Counted from the first letter of the stretch, positions 15,934 through 25,510 are shown. The stretch is DNA of 50,671 nt from Treponema sp. UBA1793 (GCA_002314445.1 DCFX01000081.1:1-50671); one strand, 5' to 3'. The notes: a model not told the origin generated them from the letters alone. Numbers and translations are program-made.

Positions 15934-16256
15934 GCTAAAAATCCTCCTGTGTCTGATAACATATTACTAATATTTTACTTCATTTTTAAATTTTTACAAG
16001 TAATATTTTTTAATTAATGTAATTAAATAAATTTAATAGTTAGTTTATTTTTACTTGTTACAGATGTATATCAAAACCTGAGTAAAAAATCTCCTGTTTC
16101 TCGTAAAAAAATCAACCTTTTTATGAATTATTGTGTTAAAAGGCTTCTTTCAGTTTCTTCCAAAAAACTTGTACAAAATTCGAGAAAAATTCTCATGTAC
16201 TTCGGAAAAATCAGGGGTTATTCTTCTATTATAAAGTTCTAAATAGGAGGACTTAT
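15934..16256. promoter_or_regulatory. Divergent regulatory region upstream of ytfQ
   Basis: A very AT-rich 323-bp gap with no gene. It holds inverted ACAAGTAA (about 15998) and TTACTTGT (about 16052) half-sites and a dyad around 16173-16202 (GTACAAAATTCGAG...TTCTCATGTAC). A TATTAT-type -10 lies near 16227 with no good -35, as at activator-dependent promoters. AGGAGG lies just before ATG 16257. The YesN-type regulator at 23890 is a candidate activator. Confidence 0.4.
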
Positions 16257-17243
16257 ATGAAAATCAAGAGAATCGCAGCTATTACACTGATTGCTGCGCT
16301 TGTATGCAGCGCAAGCTTTGCCGCAGGAAAGAAAAAGACAACAAGCAGCAAAAAAATGATTACCGTGGGCTATGCTCAGGTCGGCGCTGAATCAGACTGG
16401 CGTACTGCCAATACTGAGTCGTTCAAGAGTACATTTACTGAAGCCAACGGTTATAAGCTTATTTTCGATGATGCCCAGCAGAAACAGGAAAATCAGATAA
16501 AAGCTATCCGTAACTTTATCCAGCAGGATGTTGATTACATTGTAGTCGCTCCGGTTGTAGAAACAGGCTGGGAAACAGTTCTTAAAGAAGCCAAAAAAGC
16601 CGGAATTCCGGTAATTCTTTCTGACCGCCAGATGAAACTGTCCGACGACAGTCTTTATACCTGCTGGGTCGGTGGAAACTTCCTCAAAGAAGGTCAGGAT
16701 TCTGTTGTATGGCTTAACAAGTATGTGAAGAAAATCGGACGCGACAAGGATGACCTTAACATTGTTCTTATACAGGGAACTATCGGTTCTTCTGCTCAGG
16801 TCGGCCGCACACAGGGAATCACTGAAGGTCTTGCAAAGAATCCGAAATACCATCTTCTTGCCAAACAGACTGGAGAATTTACACAGGCAAAAGGACAGGA
16901 AGTTATGGAATCCTTCCTTAAAGCATATCCGAATATCGATGTTGTTTTCTGCGAAAATGATAACGAAGCATTCGGTGCTATTGATGCTATCAAAGCAGCA
17001 GGAAAAAAACCGGGAAAAGATATTATCATCATTTCCTTCGATGCTGTTCACGAAGCTTTCAACAGAATGATTGCAGGTGAAATCAACTGCGCATGTGAAT
17101 GCAACCCGCTTCACGGTCCGCGTGTCGCCGAAATCATCCAGAAGCTTGAGAAGGGCGAAAAAGTAGAAAAGATTCAGTACGTAACTGAAGGTGTATTTGA
17201 CCAGGATAACGCAGCAAAAGAACTGCCGAACCGCAAATACTGA
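16257..17243 (+). CDS. ytfQ: Sugar ABC transporter periplasmic binding protein YtfQ
   Basis: A 328-residue binding protein with a signal peptide (AALVCSASFAAG). It matches E. coli YtfQ along its length: VGYAQVGAESDWRTANTESF, QQKQENQIKAIRNFI, VAPVVETGWETVLKEAKKAG, IPVILSDRQ, IGSSAQVGRTQG and ENDNEAFGAIDAIKAAGKKPG. YtfQ binds galactofuranose; homologues also take arabinofuranose-like pentoses, which fits the arabinan enzymes downstream. First gene of ytfQ-ytfR-ytfT-yjfF. A hairpin terminator separates it from ytfR, so the binding protein should be made in excess. Confidence 0.92.
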   Translation: MKIKRIAAITLIAALVCSASFAAGKKKTTSSKKMITVGYAQVGAESDWRTANTESFKSTFTEANGYKLIFDDAQQKQENQIKAIRNFIQQDVDYIVVAPVVETGWETVLKEAKKAGIPVILSDRQMKLSDDSLYTCWVGGNFLKEGQDSVVWLNKYVKKIGRDKDDLNIVLIQGTIGSSAQVGRTQGITEGLAKNPKYHLLAKQTGEFTQAKGQEVMESFLKAYPNIDVVFCENDNEAFGAIDAIKAAGKKPGKDIIIISFDAVHEAFNRMIAGEINCACECNPLHGPRVAEIIQKLEKGEKVEKIQYVTEGVFDQDNAAKELPNRKY

Positions 17244-17277
17244 TTCACCGGCCTTTTTTAATTCAATTATGAATAAC

Positions 17278-17315
17278 AGCCGGAACGGAATTAATAATAA
17301 CCGTTCCGGCTTTTT
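17278..17315 (+). terminator. Intra-operon terminator after ytfQ
   Basis: Perfect 11-bp stem AGCCGGAACGG/CCGTTCCGGCT followed by TTTTT. Its position between the binding-protein gene and the ATPase gene suggests partial termination. Confidence 0.8.
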
Positions 17316-17334
17316 AAAATCTGTATCAAGAGGA

Positions 17335-17364
17335 TGATAAAAATGCCTCCGCATTCTTTTATCA
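17335..17364 (+). promoter_or_regulatory. Leader hairpin upstream of ytfR, related to the znuC leader
   Basis: Arms TGATAAAAATGC and GCATTCTTTTATCA around the loop CTCC, then CAACAG. The following 80 nt, up to AGGAGG before ytfR, resemble the znuC-like leader in order and partly in sequence. The CTCC loop is complementary to the ytfR Shine-Dalgarno. Confidence 0.45.
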
Positions 17365-17453
17365 CAACAGCTGTACTGCCCACCGGTTTTTACAACTGCA
17401 GTCCGCGCTTTCCATGGCGCACAAACTCCGCTTGAGTTTTATTAGGAGGAAAC

Positions 17454-18983
17454 ATGAACAGCGATGTTGTGCTTTCCATGAAAAACATCACCATAACATT
17501 TCCGGGTGTAAAAGCCCTTCAGAATGTTGATTTTACACTTCGCAAAGGTGAAATCCATGCATTGATGGGTGAAAATGGAGCAGGAAAAAGCACGCTTATA
17601 AAAGTCCTGACGGGTGTATATACACGCGATTCAGGCGAAATAGTACTTGATGGAAAATCCATTAACAATAGGTCTCCCGAGGAAGCTCAGCAGAACTGTA
17701 TCAGTACCGTGTATCAGGAAGTGAATCTTTGTCCCAATCTGTCCGTTGCGGAAAATATTTTTGTGGGACATCAGCCGAAAAAGTATTTGTCCATTGACTG
17801 GAAAAAGATGAACGACCGTGCCGGAGAAATTCTCAACGGTGTTGGTCTTGCACATATTGACGTAACACGTACGCTTGGCGAATATTCCGTAGCCATCCAG
17901 CAGATGGTTGCCATTGCACGCGCCGTAAATTTCAACTGTAAGGTTCTTATTCTCGACGAACCTACAAGTTCCCTTGACGATCATGAAGTTATAAACCTGT
18001 TCAACGTTATGAGAAAGCTCAAGGAAAAGGGAACAGGAATTATATTCGTCACGCACTTTCTTGAACAGGTGTATGAAGTCTGCGACAGAATTACAGTACT
18101 GCGGAACGGCGAACTCCAGGGCGAATTTCCGATTGGAGAGCTGCCCCGGATTAAGCTTGTCTCTACGATGCTCGGACACGAGTTCAACGAGCTTGCCGCC
18201 ATCAGGAACAATCAACAGGCTGAAACGGCTGATTCCAGCAAGGAAGAAATAATCCACGCGGTCGGTCTTTCCCACGCAGGAACGATAAAACCTTTTGACC
18301 TTACCATTAACAAAGGCGAAGTCGTCGGACTTACCGGGCTTCTCGGTTCCGGACGTTCGGAACTTGCGCGCACATTGTACAGCGCGGACAAACCGGACAC
18401 GGGTTCTCTTTTCTTTAAAAACAAAAAGCTCAAAGCTTCTGAGCCGATAGATTCAATGCGGTGCGGCATGGCCTATCTGCCTGAGGACAGAAAGGAAGAA
18501 AGCATCATTGCGGATTTGTCGGTACGCGAAAACATGATTATAGCGCTGCAGGCAAAAACAGGCGTATTCAAACTTCTGCCGCTTGCCAAACAGAACGAAC
18601 TTGCAGAAAAATATATTAAAGCCCTTAACATCAAGACGCCTTCACCGGAAACGCTGATTAAGCAGCTGTCCGGCGGAAACCAGCAGAAAGTTATTATCGG
18701 GAGATGGCTTATTACTCATCCTGATTTTCTTATACTGGACGAACCGACACGGGGTATAGACGTAGGAACAAAAACGGAAATTCAAAAGCTCGTCATTCAG
18801 CTTGCAGGGGAAGGCATGACGATTATTTTTATCAGTTCGGAAATCGATGAAATGCTCCGCACGGTAAACAGGCTGTGTGTTCTGAGGGATGGGAAAAAAG
18901 TGGGAGAGCTTAAAAACGATGATCTTACACAGCAGGATGTCATGACTGCTATAGCAGGAGGCGACAACAATGGCGATAAATAA
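17454..18983 (+). CDS. ytfR: Sugar ABC transporter ATPase YtfR (two ATPase domains)
   Basis: A 509-residue duplicated ATPase of the MglA/RbsA/YtfR class. The N-half has Walker A GENGAGKSTLIKVLTG, Q-loop VYQEVNLCPNLSVAENIF and Walker B VLILDEPTSSLD. The C-half has the variant P-loop GLLGSGRSELARTL, signature LSGGNQQKVIIGRWL and Walker B FLILDEPTRGIDVGTK. It powers import by the two downstream permeases. AGGAGG precedes ATG 17454. It overlaps ytfT by 14 bp. Confidence 0.93.
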   Translation: MNSDVVLSMKNITITFPGVKALQNVDFTLRKGEIHALMGENGAGKSTLIKVLTGVYTRDSGEIVLDGKSINNRSPEEAQQNCISTVYQEVNLCPNLSVAENIFVGHQPKKYLSIDWKKMNDRAGEILNGVGLAHIDVTRTLGEYSVAIQQMVAIARAVNFNCKVLILDEPTSSLDDHEVINLFNVMRKLKEKGTGIIFVTHFLEQVYEVCDRITVLRNGELQGEFPIGELPRIKLVSTMLGHEFNELAAIRNNQQAETADSSKEEIIHAVGLSHAGTIKPFDLTINKGEVVGLTGLLGSGRSELARTLYSADKPDTGSLFFKNKKLKASEPIDSMRCGMAYLPEDRKEESIIADLSVRENMIIALQAKTGVFKLLPLAKQNELAEKYIKALNIKTPSPETLIKQLSGGNQQKVIIGRWLITHPDFLILDEPTRGIDVGTKTEIQKLVIQLAGEGMTIIFISSEIDEMLRTVNRLCVLRDGKKVGELKNDDLTQQDVMTAIAGGDNNGDK

Positions 18984-20046
18984 ATTTTCCTGGCAGTCGC
19001 TGAAACGAAGCCAGCTGCTCCTGCCGATTACGGCACTTATTATCATGCTGGTTGTTAATGTAGCAATAACACCGTCATTTTTCAGAGTTTCGATACAAAA
19101 CGGAGTTTTATACGGATACACCATAGACATTCTGAACCGCTCATGTGAATTAATAATTCTTGCGGTCGGAATGACGCTGGCCGTCGCATCTTCCCGCGGA
19201 ACGGATATTTCCGTAGGTGCTATTGAGGCGGTAGCTGCGGCTGTATGCGTGCGGCTTCTCGGTTCAAGCTACGATGCATATGCGGTACCAATCGCCTTTG
19301 CTGTATTCATGTGTCTTCTTGCCGGAACTGTATGTGGTGCATTCAACGGACTGCTTGTTTCAAAACTGCATATCCAGCCGATGATTGCAACGCTCATTCT
19401 GTTTACGGCAGGACGAGGCATTGCGCAGCTGCTCAGCGCCCGTGAAATAAACGGAATCATGGTGCCCGGTCAGATTCTTTACGTACGAATGGAATCGTTT
19501 AAGCACATCGGCGGATTTATGCCGGGATGTGTCATACCAACGCCGGTATTTATAGCGGCTGCGTTTGTCCTGCTCACTGTACTATTGCTGAAGCGGACTG
19601 CGCTGGGATTATATATCGAAACGGTCGGCATTAATCCCAAAGCCGGCAGGCTTGTCGGTATAAATTCCACTCTTATTATTTTCTTCACATATGTGTTCTG
19701 CGGTTTCTCTTCGGGACTTGCTGGCCTCATCTCTTCCAGCCGGATTTATTCCAGTGATGCGAATAATATCGGCCTTAACATGGAACTCGACGCAATCCTT
19801 GCCGTAGCTCTCGGCGGCAACAGTCTCGGCGGCGGTAAATTCAACATCGCCGGTTCGGTTATCGGCGCTATAACGATTCAGGCACTTACGACGGGTTTAT
19901 ACGCGATGGGCGTTTCCGGTGATCAGCTGCCGGTTTACAAAGCAGTTGTCGTTGTGCTCATCGTCACGCTGCAATCTGATGAATTCAAACGGATATGGGC
20001 GGCATACAAACTGCGTCATACGGCTGTACAGGAGGCTGCAAAATGA
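18970..20046 (+). CDS. ytfT: Sugar ABC transporter permease YtfT
   Basis: A 358-residue membrane protein of the RbsC/BPD_transp_2 family with about 8-10 helices. Typical blocks are IILAVGMTLAVASSRGTDISVGAIEAV, GLLVSKLHIQPMIATLILFTAGRGIAQLL and LGGNSLGGGKFNIAGSVIGA. It pairs with YjfF as a heterodimeric channel. Its start lies inside the end of ytfR and its stop overlaps the yjfF start (ATGA), so translation is tightly coupled. Confidence 0.92.
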   Translation: MAINKFSWQSLKRSQLLLPITALIIMLVVNVAITPSFFRVSIQNGVLYGYTIDILNRSCELIILAVGMTLAVASSRGTDISVGAIEAVAAAVCVRLLGSSYDAYAVPIAFAVFMCLLAGTVCGAFNGLLVSKLHIQPMIATLILFTAGRGIAQLLSAREINGIMVPGQILYVRMESFKHIGGFMPGCVIPTPVFIAAAFVLLTVLLLKRTALGLYIETVGINPKAGRLVGINSTLIIFFTYVFCGFSSGLAGLISSSRIYSSDANNIGLNMELDAILAVALGGNSLGGGKFNIAGSVIGAITIQALTTGLYAMGVSGDQLPVYKAVVVVLIVTLQSDEFKRIWAAYKLRHTAVQEAAK

Positions 20047-21074
20047 ATTTCAGATTTCTGAAAAAGAAACTTGACGGGAGTAACTTCCTTTTAAGCGTTA
20101 CTATAATATTGTTCATACTTATGTACATTGCCGGAATTATTATTTTCAATGATACAGGTTTCGGCAAATTCCAGACGTTTCTCAATATGCTCATCGATAA
20201 CGCTGGCCTTATAATTGCGGCAGCAGGGATGACAGTCATTATGATTACAGGAGGCATTGATATTTCAATCGGCTCTGTAGTCGGACTTATCTGCATGATG
20301 CTTGCTTATTCAATGCAGAACATAGGAATGAATGCATGGCTGGCAATAACGCTTGTTCTTATATTCGGAATCATATTCGGCGCAGTACAGGGCTTTCTCG
20401 TTGCATATATGAAACTTCAGCCGTTTATAATCACTCTTGCAGGAATGTTTTTCTGCCGCGGACTTACGGCAATGATCAGTGTAAACCAGATTGCCATTAC
20501 AACGAACGAAACATTTCTCGGAATGGCGTCAAAGGATATTCACCTGCTTATAGGATCCACTGTAAACAAGCACGGCGTACGCATGTATCCCTTCATTCAT
20601 CCAAGTGTCATTATCGCTCTTGTCACACTTGCAGCTATCTGGTACCTTTGCAAATATACAAAGTTCGGACGGAATCTGTTTGCAGTCGGCGGCAACGAAC
20701 AGTCGGCGCTGCTTATGGGAATCAACGTACGAAAAACAAAATTCACTGCGTACGTGCTTAACGGATTTCTTGCGGCTCTTGCAGGTTTTGTATTCTGCCT
20801 GAATACAACGAGCGGGTTCGTCGAGCAGGCTCGCGGATTTGAAATGGACGCAATTGCAGCTGCCGTCATCGGCGGTACAATGCTGACAGGCGGCGTGGGA
20901 ACAGTTATCGGTACGTTCTTTGGTGTGCTGATAAAAGCAACTATCGAAACATATATCAGGTGTAACGGAACACTTTCATCATGGTGGAACAAAATTGTTC
21001 TTTCAGCGCTGCTGTGCTTCTTTATAGTGCTGCAGAGCATTTTCATCATGATAAAAAACAAAAAGAAAAGCTGA
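20043..21074 (+). CDS. yjfF: Sugar ABC transporter permease YjfF
   Basis: A 343-residue RbsC-type permease. Blocks include MTVIMITGGIDISIGSVVGLI, GFLVAYMKLQPFIITLAGMFFCRGLTAMI, AVGGNEQSALLMGINVRKTK and AAVIGGTMLTGGVGTVIGTFFG. ATG 20043 is preferred because an AGGAGG-like SD lies 7 nt upstream and the start overlaps the ytfT stop. It is last of the four transporter genes and is followed by a strong terminator. Confidence 0.92.
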   Translation: MNFRFLKKKLDGSNFLLSVTIILFILMYIAGIIIFNDTGFGKFQTFLNMLIDNAGLIIAAAGMTVIMITGGIDISIGSVVGLICMMLAYSMQNIGMNAWLAITLVLIFGIIFGAVQGFLVAYMKLQPFIITLAGMFFCRGLTAMISVNQIAITTNETFLGMASKDIHLLIGSTVNKHGVRMYPFIHPSVIIALVTLAAIWYLCKYTKFGRNLFAVGGNEQSALLMGINVRKTKFTAYVLNGFLAALAGFVFCLNTTSGFVEQARGFEMDAIAAAVIGGTMLTGGVGTVIGTFFGVLIKATIETYIRCNGTLSSWWNKIVLSALLCFFIVLQSIFIMIKNKKKS

Positions 21075-21146
21075 TTGCCTGATCTTTTTTCCGGTGTTTG
21101 AAAATGTTTGTCATGCAGCAGCGTGGTTTACTTTTCAAGTATCACA

Positions 21147-21186
21147 GGGCTGTCCCGCATACATATCCGCGGGACAGCCCTTTTTT
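21147..21186 (+). terminator. Terminator of the ytfQRT-yjfF operon
   Basis: Perfect 12-bp stem GGGCTGTCCCGC/GCGGGACAGCCC, 10-nt loop, then TTTTTT. Confidence 0.9.
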
Positions 21187-21196
21187 CTGTAAGGGA

Positions 21197-21224
21197 ACCT
21201 CTAAAAACTTCAGTTTTCAGAGGT
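21197..21224. repeat. Dispersed palindromic repeat, copy 3
   Basis: ACCTCTAAAAACT, TC, AGTTTTCAGAGGT: one-mismatch stem sharing the core of copies 1 and 2. A half copy (GGCATCTCTAAAAA) follows at about 21282-21295, after another 10-bp inverted repeat TTTTAAGTCG/CGACTTAAAA (21244-21274). Confidence 0.7.
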
Positions 21225-21310
21225 AACGCTGAAAGTGCAATGTTTTTAAGTCGCGATATTACAACGACTTAAAACTTGACGGCATCTCTAAAAAGTCACT
21301 AAATTGTAAT

Positions 21311-21339
21311 TTGCGGCTGAGGTAAATGTGTTGTATAAT
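21311..21339 (+). promoter_or_regulatory. Promoter of the sensor operon
   Basis: TTGCGG (21311-21316), 17 nt, perfect TATAAT (21334-21339), giving a leader of roughly 42 nt to the TTG start at 21388. Confidence 0.7.
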
Positions 21340-21387
21340 GTGTACATAATTAATACCCCCTCTGCACGAATAAAACAGGAGAGAAAA

Positions 21388-22392
21388 TTGCGTAACGCAG
21401 TAATTTTCACGACGATTCTTTTTATCTGTTTTACGGCCACTGGATGCAGCGACAAAAAACAAAAGGCAGCACATGTTGAAGAACAGCATAATAATATTAT
21501 TCTGGGATTTTCACAAATCGGTGCGGAAAGCGCATGGCGTACATACAATACGAAATCGATGCAGGATGCGGCTGCAAAGGCCGGCATTCAGCTTTTATAC
21601 GCGAATGCGGAACAAAAGCAGGAAAATCAAATCAAGGCAATACGTTCTTTTATAGTTTACCAGGTGGACGTTATCGCATTTGTACCTATTGTGCAGGACG
21701 GATGGGATAATGTGCTTCGTGAAGCAAAAAATGCTCATATTCCCGTGATTGTCTGCGACAGAAAAATACACACATCTGACGAAAGTTTGTACGCCTGTTA
21801 TATAGGCACGGACAGTGTCGAAGAAGGCCGCAAAGCTGCCCGTTTTCTGGAGAAAAAATTTGCCGGAAAAAACGGGCCGTATAATATCCTTGAAATACGG
21901 GGAACTGACGGTTCTTCCGCTTCAGACGGACGAACCCAGGGATTCAGGGACATAATCGGAAAAGACAAACGCTTTTCCATCGTATACAGCGAAAGCGGAG
22001 ACTTTATCCGCTCGAGGGGAAAGGAAATTGCAGAAACCATTTTATCCGCAAATAATAACCGGCTCGCAGTAAACGGAGTACCCATCGATATTATTGTCTC
22101 GGGAAACGACGGAATGACACTCGGATTCCTTGAGGTACTGCACAACCACGGGATAAAAACAGGAAAGGATATTACCGTCGTAACTGTCGACGCACAGCAG
22201 GAAGCCATTGACGAACTGCTGGCAGGAGAAATAAACTGTGTCATCGAATGTAATCCGAATATAGGGCCGCAGGTCATGGAGCTTGTAAAAAAACTTGCAG
22301 CGGACGAACCAATACCAAGGCTTACTCATGTCAGCGAAAGCGTGTTTACAGAAACCGACAATCTCACGAATCTGCCGCCGCGCGGCTATTAA
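21388..22392 (+). CDS. YtfQ-like sugar-binding lipoprotein, probable sensor component
   Basis: A 334-residue paralogue of the YtfQ protein at 16257 (shared GFSQIGAESAWRTYNTKS, EQKQENQIKAIRSFI, IPVIVCDRK, GTDGSSASDGRTQGF). It starts at TTG 21388, chosen because AGGAG lies 6 nt upstream and the product then begins with a lipoprotein signal peptide ending FTATGC. It would be membrane-anchored rather than freely periplasmic. It is followed 11 bp later by a sensor kinase and then a response regulator, not by permeases, so a role in presenting bound sugar to the kinase is likely. Confidence 0.85.
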   Translation: MRNAVIFTTILFICFTATGCSDKKQKAAHVEEQHNNIILGFSQIGAESAWRTYNTKSMQDAAAKAGIQLLYANAEQKQENQIKAIRSFIVYQVDVIAFVPIVQDGWDNVLREAKNAHIPVIVCDRKIHTSDESLYACYIGTDSVEEGRKAARFLEKKFAGKNGPYNILEIRGTDGSSASDGRTQGFRDIIGKDKRFSIVYSESGDFIRSRGKEIAETILSANNNRLAVNGVPIDIIVSGNDGMTLGFLEVLHNHGIKTGKDITVVTVDAQQEAIDELLAGEINCVIECNPNIGPQVMELVKKLAADEPIPRLTHVSESVFTETDNLTNLPPRGY

Positions 22393-22403
22393 TCAGACTG
22401 TAT

Positions 22404-23897
22404 ATGTTCGGAAAAATAAGCAGCATAAAAAAAAGACTACGATCCTCATACATACTCATTATCGTACTTATGATTATTCCCACCTTGTATTCCGTCATAT
22501 TTTCCAGAATACATACCATGCAGTACGATAAAATTATTACGAATGTCAGCAGGGCGAACCGCCTCAGCCAGATTGTTAAAGTTAATGTTTCAGACGAAAT
22601 ATGGGACATAGTTGCGGGTAAAATCGAATTCAATGAAGGCAATCAATATGTCATACTCAGGCAAATCCGGTCGGGCATAGCAGGCATGATGGATTCTACG
22701 TCAAACGAAAAGAACAGGCAGCTTCTCGTCGTCGCTTCCCGGGCAGAAGATACGCTTGAAAATTATGTTAATATGCTTGGTAATCAGATTAACGATAATG
22801 CCTCCGTTGCTGAAAATGAAAAAATAATGGATGAAATAAGGGGCGTTTGTTCCCTTATTTACGATATTCTGCAGAATTTCATTGTTTCGGAAATCGAATC
22901 GGCAGCAGATACGAATGAAAGCATCAAACGTTCTTCTATCAATCTTACTTTCATTCAATCAATAATCGGATTAATAATAATAAGCATATCGATATATGCA
23001 TTTACATCCGTATCAGAAAATATACGCCGGCCCATTCACGACATGGAAGTTCTTTCCTCCCGTATAGCAAACGGAGATTTGAACGCACGGGCAGAAAGAC
23101 CGAATGTTAAGGAACTCAATCATCTTGCTGAAAATCTTAATACTATGGCAGGAAAGATAGAGGACCTCATAGACGAAAATGTACAGGAACAAATCAACCT
23201 GCAGAAGGCCGAAATGAAAACGCTCCAGGCGCAGATTACCCCGCACTTTCTGTACAATACATTCGATACGATAATCTGGCTTGCAGAATCCGGGCAGACT
23301 GCCGAAGTTATAGAAATCACGCGCGCATTTTCCGACTTCTTCCGTATATCGCTGAGCAAAGGACACGAATGGATAACCGTATCGCAGGAGCTTGACCATG
23401 TGCGCAATTATCTGAAAATTCAAAAAATCCGTTATGAAAATATACTTAATTACGAATTCAATATAGATGATGGAATAGACAACGTTCCTGTTTTAAAACT
23501 CGTCCTCCAGCCGCTCGTAGAAAACGCAATCTATCATGGTATAAAAAACAAACGGGGACGCGGTAAGATTACCGTTAGTGCACATCGTATAAACGACAGG
23601 GAAACACAGGATTCCGCAGAAAGCGGTGATAGTACCGATTATATCGTATTTTCGGTTGAGGACAACGGAATCGGTTTTACGCCGCCACGTCTCGAAGAAG
23701 TACTTAACGAATTGAATAAAAAATCAGATGTTGAAAATCTGAAGGCAGTGTATGGTTTATATAACGTAAACAAACGTCTTAATTTGTATTATGATAAATC
23801 CGTGTCGCTTTCCATAAAAAGCGAATACGGAAAAGGTACACTCGTTTCATTTACAGTACCATTTAATATTAATGTGTCAGGGGAATCCGATGTATAG
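22404..23897 (+). CDS. LytS/YesM-type sensor histidine kinase
   Basis: A 497-residue membrane kinase. TM1 is near residues 12-33 (YILIIVLMIIPTLYSVIFS), a periplasmic domain of about 150 residues follows, and TM2 is near 180-205 (IIGLIIISISIYAF). A HAMP region follows (RRPIHDMEVLSSRIANGDLNA). The His_kinase block ITPHFLYNTFDTI puts the phospho-acceptor at about His281. The HATPase domain has LQPLVENAIYHGIK and VEDNGIGFTP. The genes for a binding lipoprotein and a regulator flank it. No obvious SD; probably coupled to the upstream gene. Its stop overlaps the next start by 8 bp. Confidence 0.9.
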   Translation: MFGKISSIKKRLRSSYILIIVLMIIPTLYSVIFSRIHTMQYDKIITNVSRANRLSQIVKVNVSDEIWDIVAGKIEFNEGNQYVILRQIRSGIAGMMDSTSNEKNRQLLVVASRAEDTLENYVNMLGNQINDNASVAENEKIMDEIRGVCSLIYDILQNFIVSEIESAADTNESIKRSSINLTFIQSIIGLIIISISIYAFTSVSENIRRPIHDMEVLSSRIANGDLNARAERPNVKELNHLAENLNTMAGKIEDLIDENVQEQINLQKAEMKTLQAQITPHFLYNTFDTIIWLAESGQTAEVIEITRAFSDFFRISLSKGHEWITVSQELDHVRNYLKIQKIRYENILNYEFNIDDGIDNVPVLKLVLQPLVENAIYHGIKNKRGRGKITVSAHRINDRETQDSAESGDSTDYIVFSVEDNGIGFTPPRLEEVLNELNKKSDVENLKAVYGLYNVNKRLNLYYDKSVSLSIKSEYGKGTLVSFTVPFNINVSGESDV

Positions 23898-25464
23898 CGT
23901 ATTTATAGTCGACGACGAAATAATTGTAAGGGAAGGACTTCGCAGCAAAATTGACTGGGAACATTCCCAGTTTTCATTTGCAGGAGAAGCCGGCGACGGT
24001 GAAATAGCCCTTTCCATGATACAGGATATTAAACCGGATATTCTCATTACTGATATAAAAATGCCGTTCATGGACGGACTTGAACTTGCACAGGCTGTAA
24101 AAAAGATGCAACCGTGGATACGCATCATCATTCTTTCCGGCCATGATGAATTTGATTACGCAAAAAGAGCGATTTCAATCGGTGTGGAGGATTACATACT
24201 GAAGCCGTTTACGCTTGAGGAAATGATTGTCTGTCTTAACAAGGCAGCCGCCGAACTCGACAAACAGAAGCAGCAGTTTACCGACATTGCACGTATGAAA
24301 AGCGAGCTTGAATCAAGTTACATGCTGTCGCGTGAAAAGCTCCTTTCGGATATAGTACTCGGCATTATAGATTCAAGTACCGCAATTCAGAAGGCGGATG
24401 CATTCAACATCAATCTTGTAGCACATTATTATATAGTAAGCGTGAGCATAATAAATTCAAAACACAACGACATAAACGAACTGATTGCCGCAAAGTCTCA
24501 TGTCATTTCTCTTGTCAACAATGAAACCGATGTAATCGGCTTTTTTCTGTCGCCTGATACGTTTGTTTCGATATTGAAAAGCAGCACGAAGGAAATACTG
24601 GAAGACAGGGTTTTTAATCTTGCGGATACAATTCAGCATGAGCTTTTAAAAAATACGAATTACTCAATAATAACAGCGATTGGTCCGATTATCGATCATA
24701 TCTCACAGATTTCCAATTCATTCAAGGAAGCATCAACGATACTCAAGCAGTGCCATTTTACGGATAAGAGCAAAATAATATTCAGCAACGACATAAAAAA
24801 ATCGAATGACAGCTCCATCATCCTTCAGGAAAACGATCCGCTTGTGGACAGGCTGAATTACGCAGACGAAAGTGAACTAGACCAGATTATTAAAGAATAC
24901 ATTTCCCTTCTCGGAGAAAATCCTGACCATTTTTCAATTATTGCATCATACCTCCTTGTCGATGTCATCATGGCCGTATCAAAAGTTATAGAAGAGCTCG
25001 GAGGCAACATAAAGGAAGTAATGCCGGAAATTCTTACTCACACCTTTGTTGACAACGCAGTTCAAAATCAGGATACATTTATCAGTGAAATAAAACGGGT
25101 GCTTTCTGCCGTCCTGAAATACCGCAACGAGCATATCCAGGGGCGGTATGCGGATATCATTCTGCGTGCGAAAAAATACATCGAAAAGAATTTCGCCAAT
25201 CCCGATATCTGCCTTCATTCAACGGCTGAAGCAGTAAATTTCAGTCCGAACCATTTCAGTACTATTTTTTCACAGGAATGCGGAACCACGTTTATAGAAT
25301 ATCTTACAAGCGTCAGAATAGCACAGGCAAAAAAACTGCTGAAAAATACCGATATGAAAAGCGCGGACATTGCCTACGAGATAGGATTCAACGATCCGCA
25401 TTATTTCAGCTTTATTTTCAAAAAGGTAACCGGCGTTTCTCCCCGCGATTACAGGAATACCTGA
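23890..25464 (+). CDS. YesN-type response regulator with AraC DNA-binding domain
   Basis: A 524-residue regulator. The N-terminal receiver domain (VFIVDDEIIVREGLRSKI; phospho-acceptor Asp55 in LITDIKMPFMDG; ILSGHDEFDYAKRAI; DYILKPF) is followed by a long linker and a C-terminal AraC-type double helix-turn-helix (NFSPNHFSTIFSQECG, IAYEIGFNDPHYFSFIFKK, TGVSPRDYR). ATG 23890 has AGGGGA upstream and overlaps the kinase stop. It probably activates the ytfQ operon and possibly the arabinan genes in response to the bound sugar. Confidence 0.92.
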   Translation: MYSVFIVDDEIIVREGLRSKIDWEHSQFSFAGEAGDGEIALSMIQDIKPDILITDIKMPFMDGLELAQAVKKMQPWIRIIILSGHDEFDYAKRAISIGVEDYILKPFTLEEMIVCLNKAAAELDKQKQQFTDIARMKSELESSYMLSREKLLSDIVLGIIDSSTAIQKADAFNINLVAHYYIVSVSIINSKHNDINELIAAKSHVISLVNNETDVIGFFLSPDTFVSILKSSTKEILEDRVFNLADTIQHELLKNTNYSIITAIGPIIDHISQISNSFKEASTILKQCHFTDKSKIIFSNDIKKSNDSSIILQENDPLVDRLNYADESELDQIIKEYISLLGENPDHFSIIASYLLVDVIMAVSKVIEELGGNIKEVMPEILTHTFVDNAVQNQDTFISEIKRVLSAVLKYRNEHIQGRYADIILRAKKYIEKNFANPDICLHSTAEAVNFSPNHFSTIFSQECGTTFIEYLTSVRIAQAKKLLKNTDMKSADIAYEIGFNDPHYFSFIFKKVTGVSPRDYRNT

Positions 25465-25510
25465 ACAGCAGCCGGAATAAGTATCCGGACTGTATAAAGC
25501 ATTTCGTTTG

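Noticed and set aside
16392..17354. 320-codon open frame on the minus strand
   Set aside because: Antisense shadow of ytfQ, Phe/Cys-rich, with no ribosome-binding site or recognisable domain.
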